Shown: positions 25,309 to 33,511 of the stretch, in pieces
Numbering within the stretch: position 1 is the first letter of the stretch
How the letters are laid out: the number at the start of each line of letters is the position of its first letter
DNA from: Paraburkholderia panacisoli
GTDB taxonomy: Bacteria > Pseudomonadota > Gammaproteobacteria > Burkholderiales > Burkholderiaceae
Assembly (NCBI RefSeq): GCF_008369935.1
Contig: NZ_VTUZ01000014.1
Coordinates: 155,504-219,503, forward strand
Direction: 5' to 3'
Length of the DNA: 64,000 nucleotides
Translations under genes and position numbers: made by a program
The notes under the pieces: model-generated
Seen by the model: only the letters and a program-made list of their open reading frames with translations
What the model was told of the DNA's origin: nothing
Database searches by the model: none

Positions 25309-26673
25309 TCAGGCGAGCTGAATGCTGCGCACGGAACCCGCCCGGCGCATGCGCCACGCGACGATGATCAGCGACACGCCCGACAGCAAAGCGGCAAGCA
25401 ACACGTAGTAACTTGGCGCAAGCTTGTCGCCGGTCAGATGAATGAACGTCTCGACGATGGTCGGCGCAAACCCGCCGAAAATCGTCACGCCGATGCTGTA
25501 GCCGATCGAAAGACCCGTCGAGCGCACGTGCGTCGGAAAGATCTCCGACATCAGCGCAGGCATCGGTCCGGAGTAAGCGGCCTTGAAGATACCGGCCGTG
25601 CCTTGCAGCACCAGCAGCCAGCCGATCGTCGGATGCGACTGTAGCCATGCAAACATCGGATAGATCAGCAAGCCCATCAGGATCGACGTAGTCAGCATGA
25701 TGCGAATCCGGCCGATGCGGTCGGACAATGCACCCATCACCGGCGAGAGGAGGAACTGCAGACCGCCGTTGAGGACCACCACGCCGAACGATGCGGCCGC
25801 GGGCATGTGCAACTGCTTGACCGCGTACATCGGCATATAGAGTTGCAGCACATACACGCCGACCGTCGACTGCGCGACGATGCCGATCGCAAGCAGCAGG
25901 TTGACCCACTGCCTGGAAAACGACGCGCTCTGCTCTTCGCTTGCGGCCTTGCTCGCGCCGGCCGCCTCGCGCGCTTTGCGCAAGGCGAGGAACTCCGGCG
26001 TCTCGTCGAGATGCGAACGGATGTAGAAGCCCACCGGCCCGACCAGCAAACCGAACACGAACGGCAAGCGCCAGCCCCAGCTATTCAGATGCTCGGGCGG
26101 CATCCACGCAGTCAGCAGGGAGCCGAAGGCCGCGGCCGTGATCGCCGCCAGCCCCTGGCTCGCGAACTGCCAGCTCGCGTAGTAACCGCGGCGCGAGGCG
26201 CTGTGCTCGACCATGAAGGCCGTCGCGCTGCCGAACTCGCCGCCCACCGCAAAGCCTTGCACGAGTCGCGCGAGCAGAACCAGCAACGGCGCCGCCATGC
26301 CGATCGACGCATACGGCGGCATCACCGCCATCGTGAAGGTGCCGACCATCATCAGCGCGATGGCGAGCGTGAGCGCCGCCTTGCGGCCTTTGCGGTCGCC
26401 GTAGATGCCCAGCACGATGGCGCCCAGCGGACGCATCAAGAACGAGATGCCGAAAGTGGCGATGGCGAGCAGCGTCGAGAGCCACTCGTCCTGCATCGGG
26501 AAAAACTGTTTGGCGATGATGGTCGCGAAGTAGCCGTAGACCAGAAAGTCGAACCACTCGAGCGCATTGCCGACCGATGACGAAAACACGATTCGCCGCA
26601 CCATCGCTTTGGAAAGCGGTGCGGGCGATGAATCCGGCGAAACTGTCGCGGATGGCGACGGGGGGGTGTGCAT
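25309..26673 (-). CDS. MHS-family major facilitator transporter
   Basis: A 454-residue, 12-span transporter of the metabolite:H+ symporter family. It has the SVGNALEWFDFLVYGYFA helix-1 signature, the GIYGDRKGRKAAL loop, LVQGFAVGGEFGSATAFMVEH in helix 4-5 and SDRIGRIRI in the second half. Substrate candidates from the family are dicarboxylates, citrate, betaine or shikimate; nothing here decides. AGGAG precedes the ATG at 26673. The next gene upstream, a gamma-glutamyltransferase on the same strand, is 308 bases away; that gap shows no gene or clear signal. Confidence 0.9.
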   Translation of the reverse strand: MHTPPSPSATVSPDSSPAPLSKAMVRRIVFSSSVGNALEWFDFLVYGYFATIIAKQFFPMQDEWLSTLLAIATFGISFLMRPLGAIVLGIYGDRKGRKAALTLAIALMMVGTFTMAVMPPYASIGMAAPLLVLLARLVQGFAVGGEFGSATAFMVEHSASRRGYYASWQFASQGLAAITAAAFGSLLTAWMPPEHLNSWGWRLPFVFGLLVGPVGFYIRSHLDETPEFLALRKAREAAGASKAASEEQSASFSRQWVNLLLAIGIVAQSTVGVYVLQLYMPMYAVKQLHMPAAASFGVVVLNGGLQFLLSPVMGALSDRIGRIRIMLTTSILMGLLIYPMFAWLQSHPTIGWLLVLQGTAGIFKAAYSGPMPALMSEIFPTHVRSTGLSIGYSIGVTIFGGFAPTIVETFIHLTGDKLAPSYYVLLAALLSGVSLIIVAWRMRRAGSVRSIQLA

Positions 26674-26981
26674 GATGTCTCCTGCGTTAGCGGCTGTCTT
26701 ATGTGTGGTGTGTGTGGTGAGCGTGATGGAACTGATGCCGCGGGCGCGTCGTGTGCCCGGTTTCGCGCGATGCCGGCGCTCGCGCGCAGTCCGCCTGGCT
26801 TGCACGTCAGAGGTACGTCAATGCGCACTGCCGACGGAATGCTGCGACGCACGGCGCGATGCGCGGCACCGTGCCCGCTGCGTCGAGAAACCCATAAACT
26901 CAACGCGGCGCCGCCCGCACGCCGCGACCCGCGGCGTCCCCGGGCACGCGCGCAGACAGCGCCGCGCCGCGCGTTCGCGGT

Positions 26982-28619
26982 TCAGAACCCCGCGGCCAGC
27001 CCGTCGCGGCGGCTGTCGCTAGCCGCCACGTAGCCACGCTCCGGATCGTTGCGATCGAGCTTCCAGATGTACTGGCCGGAGCCGAAGTCCATGTACGGAT
27101 CGTCGACCGACTTGATCGTGTGGCCGAGCTTCTGCAACGCCTCGGCGGTCTTCGGATCGAGCGTCGATTCGATGTCGATCGTGAAGTCGCGATTGACCTT
27201 CCAGCGCGGCGCGTCGCACGCGGCTTGCGGCTGCTGGCCGTAGTCGAGCATTCGCACGATGGATTGCAGGTGACCTTGCGGCTGCATGTCACCGCCCATC
27301 ACGCCGAAGCTCATCACCGCTTCCTGCTGGCCGTTCACCTGCTGCGTGAGGAACGACGGGATGATCGTATGGAACGGCCGCTTGCCGCCTTCCACCACGT
27401 TCGGCGACTTCGGGTCCATCGAGAAGCCGCAGCCGCGGTTCTGCATCGCGATGCCGCTGTCCGGCACCACGATGCCCGAGCCGAAGCCCATGTAGTTCGA
27501 CTGGATGAAGCTCACCATCATGCCGCGCTCGTCGGCCACCGACATATAGATGGTGCCGCCCGCCTTCGGCATGCCGAAGTCGAACTGCGTGGCGCGCTTG
27601 TGGTCGATCAGCTTCGCGCGCGACGTGAGGTACGCGTCGTCGAGCATCTGCTCGGGCGTGACTTCCATCGAGCGCGGATCGGCGACGTAGCGGTAGACAT
27701 CGGCGAACGCCAGCTTCATCGCTTCGATCTGCAAATGCTGCGATTCGACGTTGTCGACCGCCAGTTCCTTCACATCGAATTTTTCGAGGATGCCCAGCGC
27801 GATCAGCGCCGCGATGCCTTGGCCGTTCGGCGGAATCTCATGCACGGTGTAGCCGCGATAATCCTTGCCGATTGGCTCGACCCAGTCGGCGCGGTAGTTG
27901 CGCAGATCGTCGAGCGTGAGCGCGGCACCGCCTTCGCGGGCGAATGCCGCGATCTGCCCGGCGATCTCGCCTTCGTAGTACGCGCGCGGGCCTTGCTCCG
28001 CGAGCTTGCGCAGCGTCTTCGCGTGGCCGGGGAAGCGCACCAGTTCGCTCACCTCGGGCGCGCGGCCGCGCGGCATGAAGGTTTGCGCGAAGCCCGGCAG
28101 GTCTTTCAACTCCGGCACGGCCGCGGCCCACTTGTAGGCGACGATGCTCGCCACCGCGTGACCGCGCTCGGCGATCTCGATTGCCGGCTCCATCAGGTCG
28201 GCGAACGGCAGCGTGCCGAACTTTTGATGCAGCGCTTCCCAGCCCGCTATCACGCCGGGCACCGTCACCGCATCCCAGCCACGCTTGGGCTGCTTCGCGA
28301 GGCCGTTTTCCTCGCCGTACTTGCGCTTGAAGTAGTCGACGTTCCACGCGGCCGGCGACACGCCCGACGCGTTCAGACCATGCAGCTTCTTGCCGTCCCA
28401 CACCAGCGCGAACGCGTCGCCGCCAAGGCCGCACGACACCGGCTCGACCACGGTGATGGCAGCGGCCGCCGCGATCGCCGCATCGACGGCATTGCCGCCT
28501 TTCCACAGCATGCGCAAGCCCGCTTGCGCGGCGAGCGGATGCGAGGTCGAAACGATGTTGCGCGCGAATACAGGCAGACGCGGCGTCGGATAGGGGTTTT
28601 GCCAGTTGAAGCCAGTCAT
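26982..28619 (-). CDS. Gamma-glutamyltransferase family Ntn-hydrolase (YwrD-like)
   Basis: A 545-residue protein of the gamma-glutamyltranspeptidase family, which cleaves or transfers gamma-glutamyl groups of glutathione and related compounds. It has STSHPLAAQAGLRMLWKGGNAVDAAIA near the N-terminus, the VEPVSCGLGGDAFALV segment, and the autoprocessing/nucleophile Thr356 in KAGGTIYMS. No signal peptide is visible, so it is probably cytoplasmic like B. subtilis YwrD rather than periplasmic like E. coli Ggt. The ATG at 28619 was chosen where homology begins; the 60-residue upstream extension looks non-coding. Confidence 0.9.
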   Translation of the reverse strand: MTGFNWQNPYPTPRLPVFARNIVSTSHPLAAQAGLRMLWKGGNAVDAAIAAAAAITVVEPVSCGLGGDAFALVWDGKKLHGLNASGVSPAAWNVDYFKRKYGEENGLAKQPKRGWDAVTVPGVIAGWEALHQKFGTLPFADLMEPAIEIAERGHAVASIVAYKWAAAVPELKDLPGFAQTFMPRGRAPEVSELVRFPGHAKTLRKLAEQGPRAYYEGEIAGQIAAFAREGGAALTLDDLRNYRADWVEPIGKDYRGYTVHEIPPNGQGIAALIALGILEKFDVKELAVDNVESQHLQIEAMKLAFADVYRYVADPRSMEVTPEQMLDDAYLTSRAKLIDHKRATQFDFGMPKAGGTIYMSVADERGMMVSFIQSNYMGFGSGIVVPDSGIAMQNRGCGFSMDPKSPNVVEGGKRPFHTIIPSFLTQQVNGQQEAVMSFGVMGGDMQPQGHLQSIVRMLDYGQQPQAACDAPRWKVNRDFTIDIESTLDPKTAEALQKLGHTIKSVDDPYMDFGSGQYIWKLDRNDPERGYVAASDSRRDGLAAGF

Positions 28620-28738
28620 GTCGAACACTCTCGAAGGCGCGGTCCGGCTCGGGGAATACGCCGGAAACCAGGGGAAAACACGTAAACGCGGCAATCCGCG
28701 AAACTCCGGATTGCAGCGCGAACCGGCCCAAAAAACAA

Positions 28739-28757
28739 ATTCATTTATCAAATGAAT
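28739..28757. promoter_or_regulatory. Perfect dyad between ggt and the glpR-like gene
   Basis: ATTCATTT-ATC-AAATGAAT is a perfect 8-base inverted repeat with a 3-base spacer in the divergent intergenic region, 120 bases before the ggt start and 190 before the DeoR-type start. It is unlike the GlpR-type box at glpD, so another regulator may use it. Confidence 0.5.
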
Positions 28758-28947
28758 AAATGAGCTCGTTGCCTGAATGGAGGTTTGGGCGAGCGTCACC
28801 CGGTTTATGCGTGTTGCACGCGTTGGCGGACAAGGGGTTCGATGGTCTTACAATACCCGCAACCGTTCATGCCTGACCCGCCTTCCCGCCTTGCGCAGGG
28901 GGTCGGCGGCGGGCCGAGCCGACATTCATCCCACGACCCGACACCCA

Positions 28948-29727
28948 ATGACCCGAGACCCCCGCCTGACTCTCAACGCCCGGCAACAGGAATTGCTGGA
29001 GTGGGTGCAACGCGACGGCTTCGTGACCGTGGACGACCTCGCGTCTCACTTCGACGTGACGCCGCAGACGATCCGCCGCGATGTCAACTGGCTCGCCGAC
29101 ATGAACCTGCTGCGCCGCTACCACGGCGGCGCCAGTCTGCCGACCAGTTCCGAGAACGTCTCGTACACCGCGCGACAGCGAATGTTCCATGACGAGAAGC
29201 GACGCATTGCGGCACTAGTGGCCACTCACATTCCGGATCAGGCGTCGCTGTTCATCAACCTCGGCACCACCACCGAGGAAGTCGCCCGCGCGCTCAACCG
29301 GCATCGCGGGCTGCGCGTGATCACCAACAATCTGAACGTCGCCAGCATGATGAGCGGCTATCCGGATTGCGAGGTGCTGGTGACGGGCGGCATCGTACGG
29401 CCGTGGGACAAAGGGATCGTCGGCGAACTGGCGATCGACTTCATCCGCCAGTTCAAGGTGGACTTCGCGATCATCGGCACGTCGAGCATAGAAACGGACG
29501 GCACGCTGCGCGATTTCGACACCCGCGAAGTGCGCGTGGCCGAGGCGATCATCGAGCACGCGCGCACGGTGTTCCTCGCCGCCGACAGCTCGAAATTCGG
29601 CCGCCCTGCGCTCGTTCGCCAGGGCCATCTCGACCAGATCGATGCGCTCTTCACCGACGCCGCCCCGCCCGCCGAGATGGTCGAAACGCTCGCCGCCGCC
29701 AACTGCCAGGTGTACGTCGCCGGGTAG
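28948..29727 (+). CDS. glpR: DeoR/GlpR-family regulator, probably glycerol-3-phosphate repressor
   Basis: A 259-residue repressor. The N-terminal helix-turn-helix (LNARQQELLEWVQRDGFVTVDDLASHFDVTPQTIRRDVNWL, followed by LLRRYHGGA) is the DeoR signature. The C-terminal sugar-phosphate sensor domain has FINLGTTTEEVARAL, ITNNLNVA and LAADSSKFGRPALV. Similar in size to E. coli GlpR (252). The glpD gene 2 kb downstream has a GTTCG-N4-CGAAC operator, which supports the glycerol-3-phosphate assignment. The ATG at 28948 lacks an evident Shine-Dalgarno sequence; a TACAAT -10-like hexamer lies about 95 bases upstream. Confidence 0.85.
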   Translation: MTRDPRLTLNARQQELLEWVQRDGFVTVDDLASHFDVTPQTIRRDVNWLADMNLLRRYHGGASLPTSSENVSYTARQRMFHDEKRRIAALVATHIPDQASLFINLGTTTEEVARALNRHRGLRVITNNLNVASMMSGYPDCEVLVTGGIVRPWDKGIVGELAIDFIRQFKVDFAIIGTSSIETDGTLRDFDTREVRVAEAIIEHARTVFLAADSSKFGRPALVRQGHLDQIDALFTDAAPPAEMVETLAAANCQVYVAG

Positions 29728-30033
29728 GTCGCGCGCCTTGAAATCATGTTGCAGCGCACGCAAAACTTCGAGTGAAATCAAGGATCTGGCCGCGAATCCG
29801 GACCGCCTCCGAGGCACCAAATTGTCAAACGGAATATTAACCGGGGCATGTTTGGTGTTTGACACACGGTTGACTACACTCCAGTTCCCGGCGTCCGTTC
29901 CGCATTCTGCGTAGCGCCGGTTGAGTGAATCTGTCGTGTGAGCCGTACTTCCCGCCTGATCTTCCCGCGGACTTCACTGGCACCCGCCAGTTGCCGGCAA
30001 GGCCGTCCGCGTTTGCTTGACATGGAGAGAAAG

Positions 30034-30231
30034 ATGCTGAGTCCGCATGAATTCGCCACGCTGTTGCTCGTCAAGGACGCCCCCAATCAAGTCGACATGG
30101 GCCGAGAAGAACTCGACGCACTGCTGGAACGCCAGCTGGTGCAACTCGAAAGGCTCGCGTCGGGCAATGAACAATGGCGCGTGACGGAAACCGGCGACAA
30201 CGCGTTGCGGGCCATCAAGCGTCTTTCCTAG
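30034..30231 (+). CDS. Small hypothetical protein, winged-helix-like
   Basis: A 65-residue protein. The pattern MGREELDALLERQLVQLERLASGNEQWRVTETGDNALRAIKRL looks like a short winged-helix or antitermination-type module: a helix, then a W-containing strand, then TETGDNALRAI as in many wHTH C-termini. GGAGAG precedes the ATG at 30034; an ATG four codons upstream is less well placed. The 306-base gap before it has no other gene that I can support. Confidence 0.6.
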   Translation: MLSPHEFATLLLVKDAPNQVDMGREELDALLERQLVQLERLASGNEQWRVTETGDNALRAIKRLS

Positions 30232-30391
30232 TGTCATAGGGCCTGTCGCTGCCGTCTGCAGCATGCGACCGGCCTGGCAGTGACGGCAGGGTGCGTTGAG
30301 TTCCCGCGCATCCTCGGCCTCTTCGAACCGCAATGATTTTCTTCGCACGACAAGGCCGCCGCCCCGGCGGCCGATTTGTTGTGCACGGGTC

Positions 30392-30406
30392 ATTTACACA
30401 GTAAAT
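30392..30406. promoter_or_regulatory. TetR-type operator upstream of the orphan tetR gene
   Basis: ATTTAC-ACA-GTAAAT is a perfect 15-base dyad with a 3-base centre, 30 bases before the TetR start codon. Size and spacing are typical for TetR repressors, so autorepression is likely. Confidence 0.7.
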
Positions 30407-30435
30407 TGACGCGACGGACTTTCAACCCTTCGCGC

Positions 30436-31104
30436 ATGCCCAAAACCCTCTCCGCCGACGACATCCAGCAATTTCGCGAGGCCATGCGCCGCGTGGCCGA
30501 GAACGCCTTCGCCACGCGCGGCGCCCAAGGGGTGACGATGCGCGAGCTGGCTAAGGAACTCGGTTGCAGCGCAATGACGCCGTACCGCTACTTCCGCGAC
30601 AAGGACGAGATTCTCGCCATGGTCCGCGCCGCGGCGTTCAACCGCTTCACGGCCCGCCTCGAAGCCGCCGCGAAAAACGCTCCCGCGACCGATCATTCGC
30701 CGGTGAGCGAGGCCTACGTCGCGTTCGCACTCGACGAACCGCACGCCTATCGTTTGATGTTCGATCAAACGCCGCAGCAAGGCGCTTATCCGGAACTCGT
30801 CGCCGCGTCGCAACGTGCGTGGCGCCTGCTCGGCGCGCACTTCGAAGGACTCGTCGCGGCTGGCGTGCTGGAAGGTGACCCGCAGTTGATCGGCTACGCG
30901 TATTGGGTGAGTCTGCACGGCTTCACGATGTTGGCGCTCGCCAACCAGTTGCCGCTGCCCGAGGCGCAACAAGCCGCCGCGAACGCGGATAAAGCAAACG
31001 AAGCCGGCACCGCCCCAACCGCCCATCCCGCGCCGACGCGCGAAGCGGTGTTTGCGCAGATCCGCCGCATGCTGTGGCGCGGCGCGCAGCCGCAACGCGG
31101 CTGA
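30436..31104 (+). CDS. TetR-family transcriptional regulator
   Basis: A 222-residue repressor. The N-terminal TetR helix-turn-helix covers residues 10-60 (AENAFATRGAQGVTMRELAKELGCSAMTPYRYFRDKDEIL). A C-terminal WHG-type ligand domain follows, containing HAYRLMFDQTPQQGAYPEL. The last 40 residues include an Ala/Asn/Pro-rich linker. The ATG at 30436 has no Shine-Dalgarno sequence. No target gene is adjacent on the other strand; its own promoter carries a dyad operator. Confidence 0.9.
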   Translation: MPKTLSADDIQQFREAMRRVAENAFATRGAQGVTMRELAKELGCSAMTPYRYFRDKDEILAMVRAAAFNRFTARLEAAAKNAPATDHSPVSEAYVAFALDEPHAYRLMFDQTPQQGAYPELVAASQRAWRLLGAHFEGLVAAGVLEGDPQLIGYAYWVSLHGFTMLALANQLPLPEAQQAAANADKANEAGTAPTAHPAPTREAVFAQIRRMLWRGAQPQRG

Positions 31105-31191
31105 CCCCGCCCACCGACCGCACGACTCAGTGCGCGCGAAGCACAGCAGTCAACGCACGCCGCTCGTCAAAACAAAACTCGAACGCCCCGC

Positions 31192-31566
31192 TCAACCGCT
31201 GCGCAAGGTCGGATCGACCGCCGCGCGCCAGCTCAATGCCTTCGCCCGCTGTTCGGTGAAAAACTCGACCCACCGATTGCGCACCTGCGGGTCGGTGCTC
31301 ACGCCCTCGCTCGCATGACGCTGGGCGATCGACGCCTGGAACGCGCAGAACTCGTCCTTCGACACCCTGCCGCGCCGGGTCGCCACGTAAGCATCGAACA
31401 TCGCCGCGTAGACACCTTGCGCGTCCTGCCCGTAGTCAACGGTCTGGGCCGTGCACATCTGCTGCAGCGCCTCGAACGACGGCGCGCCCCTCGTTCCAGT
31501 CAGGCTCGGCGAGCTGACGCATCCCGCAAGCAGCGCAGTGGCGCCGATCATCAAAAGTCCACGCAT
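31192..31566 (-). CDS. Small lipoprotein of unknown function
   Basis: A 124-residue precursor with a lipoprotein signal peptide: MRGLLMIGATALLAGC, with lipobox LLAGC and lipidated Cys16. The mature part is about 108 residues, helical and charged (AMFDAYVATRRGRVSKDEFCAFQASIAQRHA), with no aspartate at +2, so outer-membrane sorting is expected. GAGG precedes the ATG at 31566. It is divergent from glpD; a link is not evident. The family is not recognised. Confidence 0.78.
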   Translation of the reverse strand: MRGLLMIGATALLAGCVSSPSLTGTRGAPSFEALQQMCTAQTVDYGQDAQGVYAAMFDAYVATRRGRVSKDEFCAFQASIAQRHASEGVSTDPQVRNRWVEFFTEQRAKALSWRAAVDPTLRSG

Positions 31567-31693
31567 TGATCCACCTCGATATGGCCGTGCCGAAAGTATC
31601 GTCCGTGGCCGCGCGTTGCGCCACTCCCCTAGCCGATCGGACAAGAGCCGTTCAGATAAAGCGAACTTTACTTTTTCGAATATGTTCATTAGA

Positions 31694-31707
31694 GTTCGAA
31701 AACGAAC
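31694..31707. promoter_or_regulatory. GlpR-type operator upstream of glpD
   Basis: GTTCG-AAAA-CGAAC is a perfect dyad matching the TTCG-N4-CGAA core of GlpR sites (E. coli consensus ATGTTCG-N4-CGAACAT; the right half continues CGAACAT here). A further outward CGAACA-TGATC-TGTTCG repeat overlaps it (31703-31719). It lies about 75 bases before the glpD start. Confidence 0.78.
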
Positions 31708-31779
31708 ATGATCTGTTCGGCGGATTTTCCAAACGACTTTTCAAGCGCAACATCAACGCGCAACCCAGAGGACCAGCAG

Positions 31780-33318
31780 GTGACGCAAGGCTCGAAATAC
31801 GATTTGCTCGTCGTAGGCGGCGGGATCAACGGCGCTGGCATCGCACGCGATGCGGCCGGCCGCGGCCTGTCGGTGATGCTGTGCGAACAGGACGATCTGG
31901 CCTCGCACACGTCGTCGGCCAGCACCAAGCTGATTCACGGCGGCCTGCGCTACCTCGAATACCGCGAGTTCGGACTGGTGCGCAAAGCGTTGCAGGAGCG
32001 CGAAACGCTGCTGCGCGCGGCGCCGCACATCATGTGGCCGCTGCGCTTCGTGATGCCGCACATGCCCGATCTGCGTCCGGCCTGGTTGATCCGCGCGGGC
32101 CTGTTCCTGTATGACCATCTCGCCAAACGCGAACTGCTGCCGGGTTCGCGCGGCATCACGATGCGCCACCATCCGGCGGGCGCGCCGCTGGTCGATTCGA
32201 TCAAGCGCGGTTTCGTGTATTCGGACGGCTGGGTCGACGACGCGCGTCTGGTCGTGCTGAACGCGCTCGATGCGCAGGAGCGCGGCGCGACGATTCTCAC
32301 GCGCACGAAGCTGATCAGCGCGGTGCGCGCCGGCGGCGAATGGCGCGCGCAACTGCAGCGCGCGGACGGCACGACCTTCGACGTGCGTGCCGCCTCGATG
32401 GCGAACGCCGCGGGCCCGTGGGTCGGCCAACTGTTGCAGGGAGCGCTCGGCCGTGAGGCGACCAGAAGTGTGCGCCTCGTGAAAGGCAGCCACATCGTCA
32501 CCCGGCGCCTGTTCGAACACGACCACGCGTACATCTTCCAGAATCCCGACAAGCGGATCATCTTCGCGATTCCGTACGAACACGATTACACGCTGATCGG
32601 CACCACCGACCTTGAATATCGCGGCGACCCGTCGCAAGTGGCGATCGACGCCGGCGAAACGCAGTACCTGTGCGACTCGATCAACCGCTACTTCAAACAG
32701 AAGATTTCGGCGGCCGACGTGCGCTGGACCTATTCCGGCGTGCGTCCGCTGCTCGAGGAAGAAGGCGCGGACAATCCGTCTGCGGTCACGCGCGACTACT
32801 CGCTCGAACTCGACGCCCCCCCGGGCGAAGCGCCGCTGTTGTCGGTGTTCGGCGGCAAGATCACGACCTTCCGCAAGCTCGCGGAGCAAGCCGTCGACAC
32901 GCTCGCGCAGGCGTTGCACAATGGCGCGCCCGCGTGGACCGTCGCTGCGCCGTTGCCCGGCGGCGATATGGCGCATGCCGACTTCGAGCGCTTCCTGAGC
33001 GGCTTCAGTCAACAGCATGCGTGGCTGCCGGCCGATCTCGCGCACCGCCTCGCGCGCGCCTATGGCACGCGCGTCTCGCGGGTGATCGGCGATGCGCGTT
33101 CGGTGGCCGACCTAGGCCGCGCGTTCGCGCCGGGTCTTTACGAAGCCGAACTGACCTACCTGCGCGACACCGAATGGGCACGCAGTGCTCAGGACGTGCT
33201 GTGGCGCCGTTCGAAACTCGGTCTGCACGTCGAACCGGGCACGCTCGATTCGGTCTCGCGTGAGATCGACGCCTGGTTCGCGCGTGAACCGGCGCGGCAG
33301 AGTGCCTGGACTGCATAG
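31780..33318 (+). CDS. glpD: Aerobic glycerol-3-phosphate dehydrogenase
   Basis: GlpD (512 residues) is a peripheral inner-membrane FAD enzyme oxidising sn-glycerol-3-phosphate to dihydroxyacetone phosphate with electrons to ubiquinone. The FAD-binding motif DLLVVGGGINGAGIARDAAGRG is at the N-terminus, followed by SSASTKLIHGGLRYLEYREF. YTLIGTTDLEY and SVFGGKITTFRKLAE appear later. The GTG at 31780 with AGAGGA upstream was preferred over an ATG 24 codons earlier, because the family starts just before YDLLVVGGG. The GlpR-type dyad upstream and glpK downstream fit a glycerol regulon. Confidence 0.96.
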   Translation: MTQGSKYDLLVVGGGINGAGIARDAAGRGLSVMLCEQDDLASHTSSASTKLIHGGLRYLEYREFGLVRKALQERETLLRAAPHIMWPLRFVMPHMPDLRPAWLIRAGLFLYDHLAKRELLPGSRGITMRHHPAGAPLVDSIKRGFVYSDGWVDDARLVVLNALDAQERGATILTRTKLISAVRAGGEWRAQLQRADGTTFDVRAASMANAAGPWVGQLLQGALGREATRSVRLVKGSHIVTRRLFEHDHAYIFQNPDKRIIFAIPYEHDYTLIGTTDLEYRGDPSQVAIDAGETQYLCDSINRYFKQKISAADVRWTYSGVRPLLEEEGADNPSAVTRDYSLELDAPPGEAPLLSVFGGKITTFRKLAEQAVDTLAQALHNGAPAWTVAAPLPGGDMAHADFERFLSGFSQQHAWLPADLAHRLARAYGTRVSRVIGDARSVADLGRAFAPGLYEAELTYLRDTEWARSAQDVLWRRSKLGLHVEPGTLDSVSREIDAWFAREPARQSAWTA

Positions 33319-33511
33319 AGGCGCAGGGTCGGGAATCACAAAGCAGCGCAACGCGGCACGCGCTACATGCTCGACCCCGACCCATTCACCCCTTCCGGCT
33401 GGACCCCACCGGGCTGCACAATCACATCCAGTTGCCGTCCGCTGAAAACAACAGGCCGTTCCCGTCGCCGGTCAGCCGCGCGGGGATTCGCAAACGCATG
33501 GAGAAGAGACA

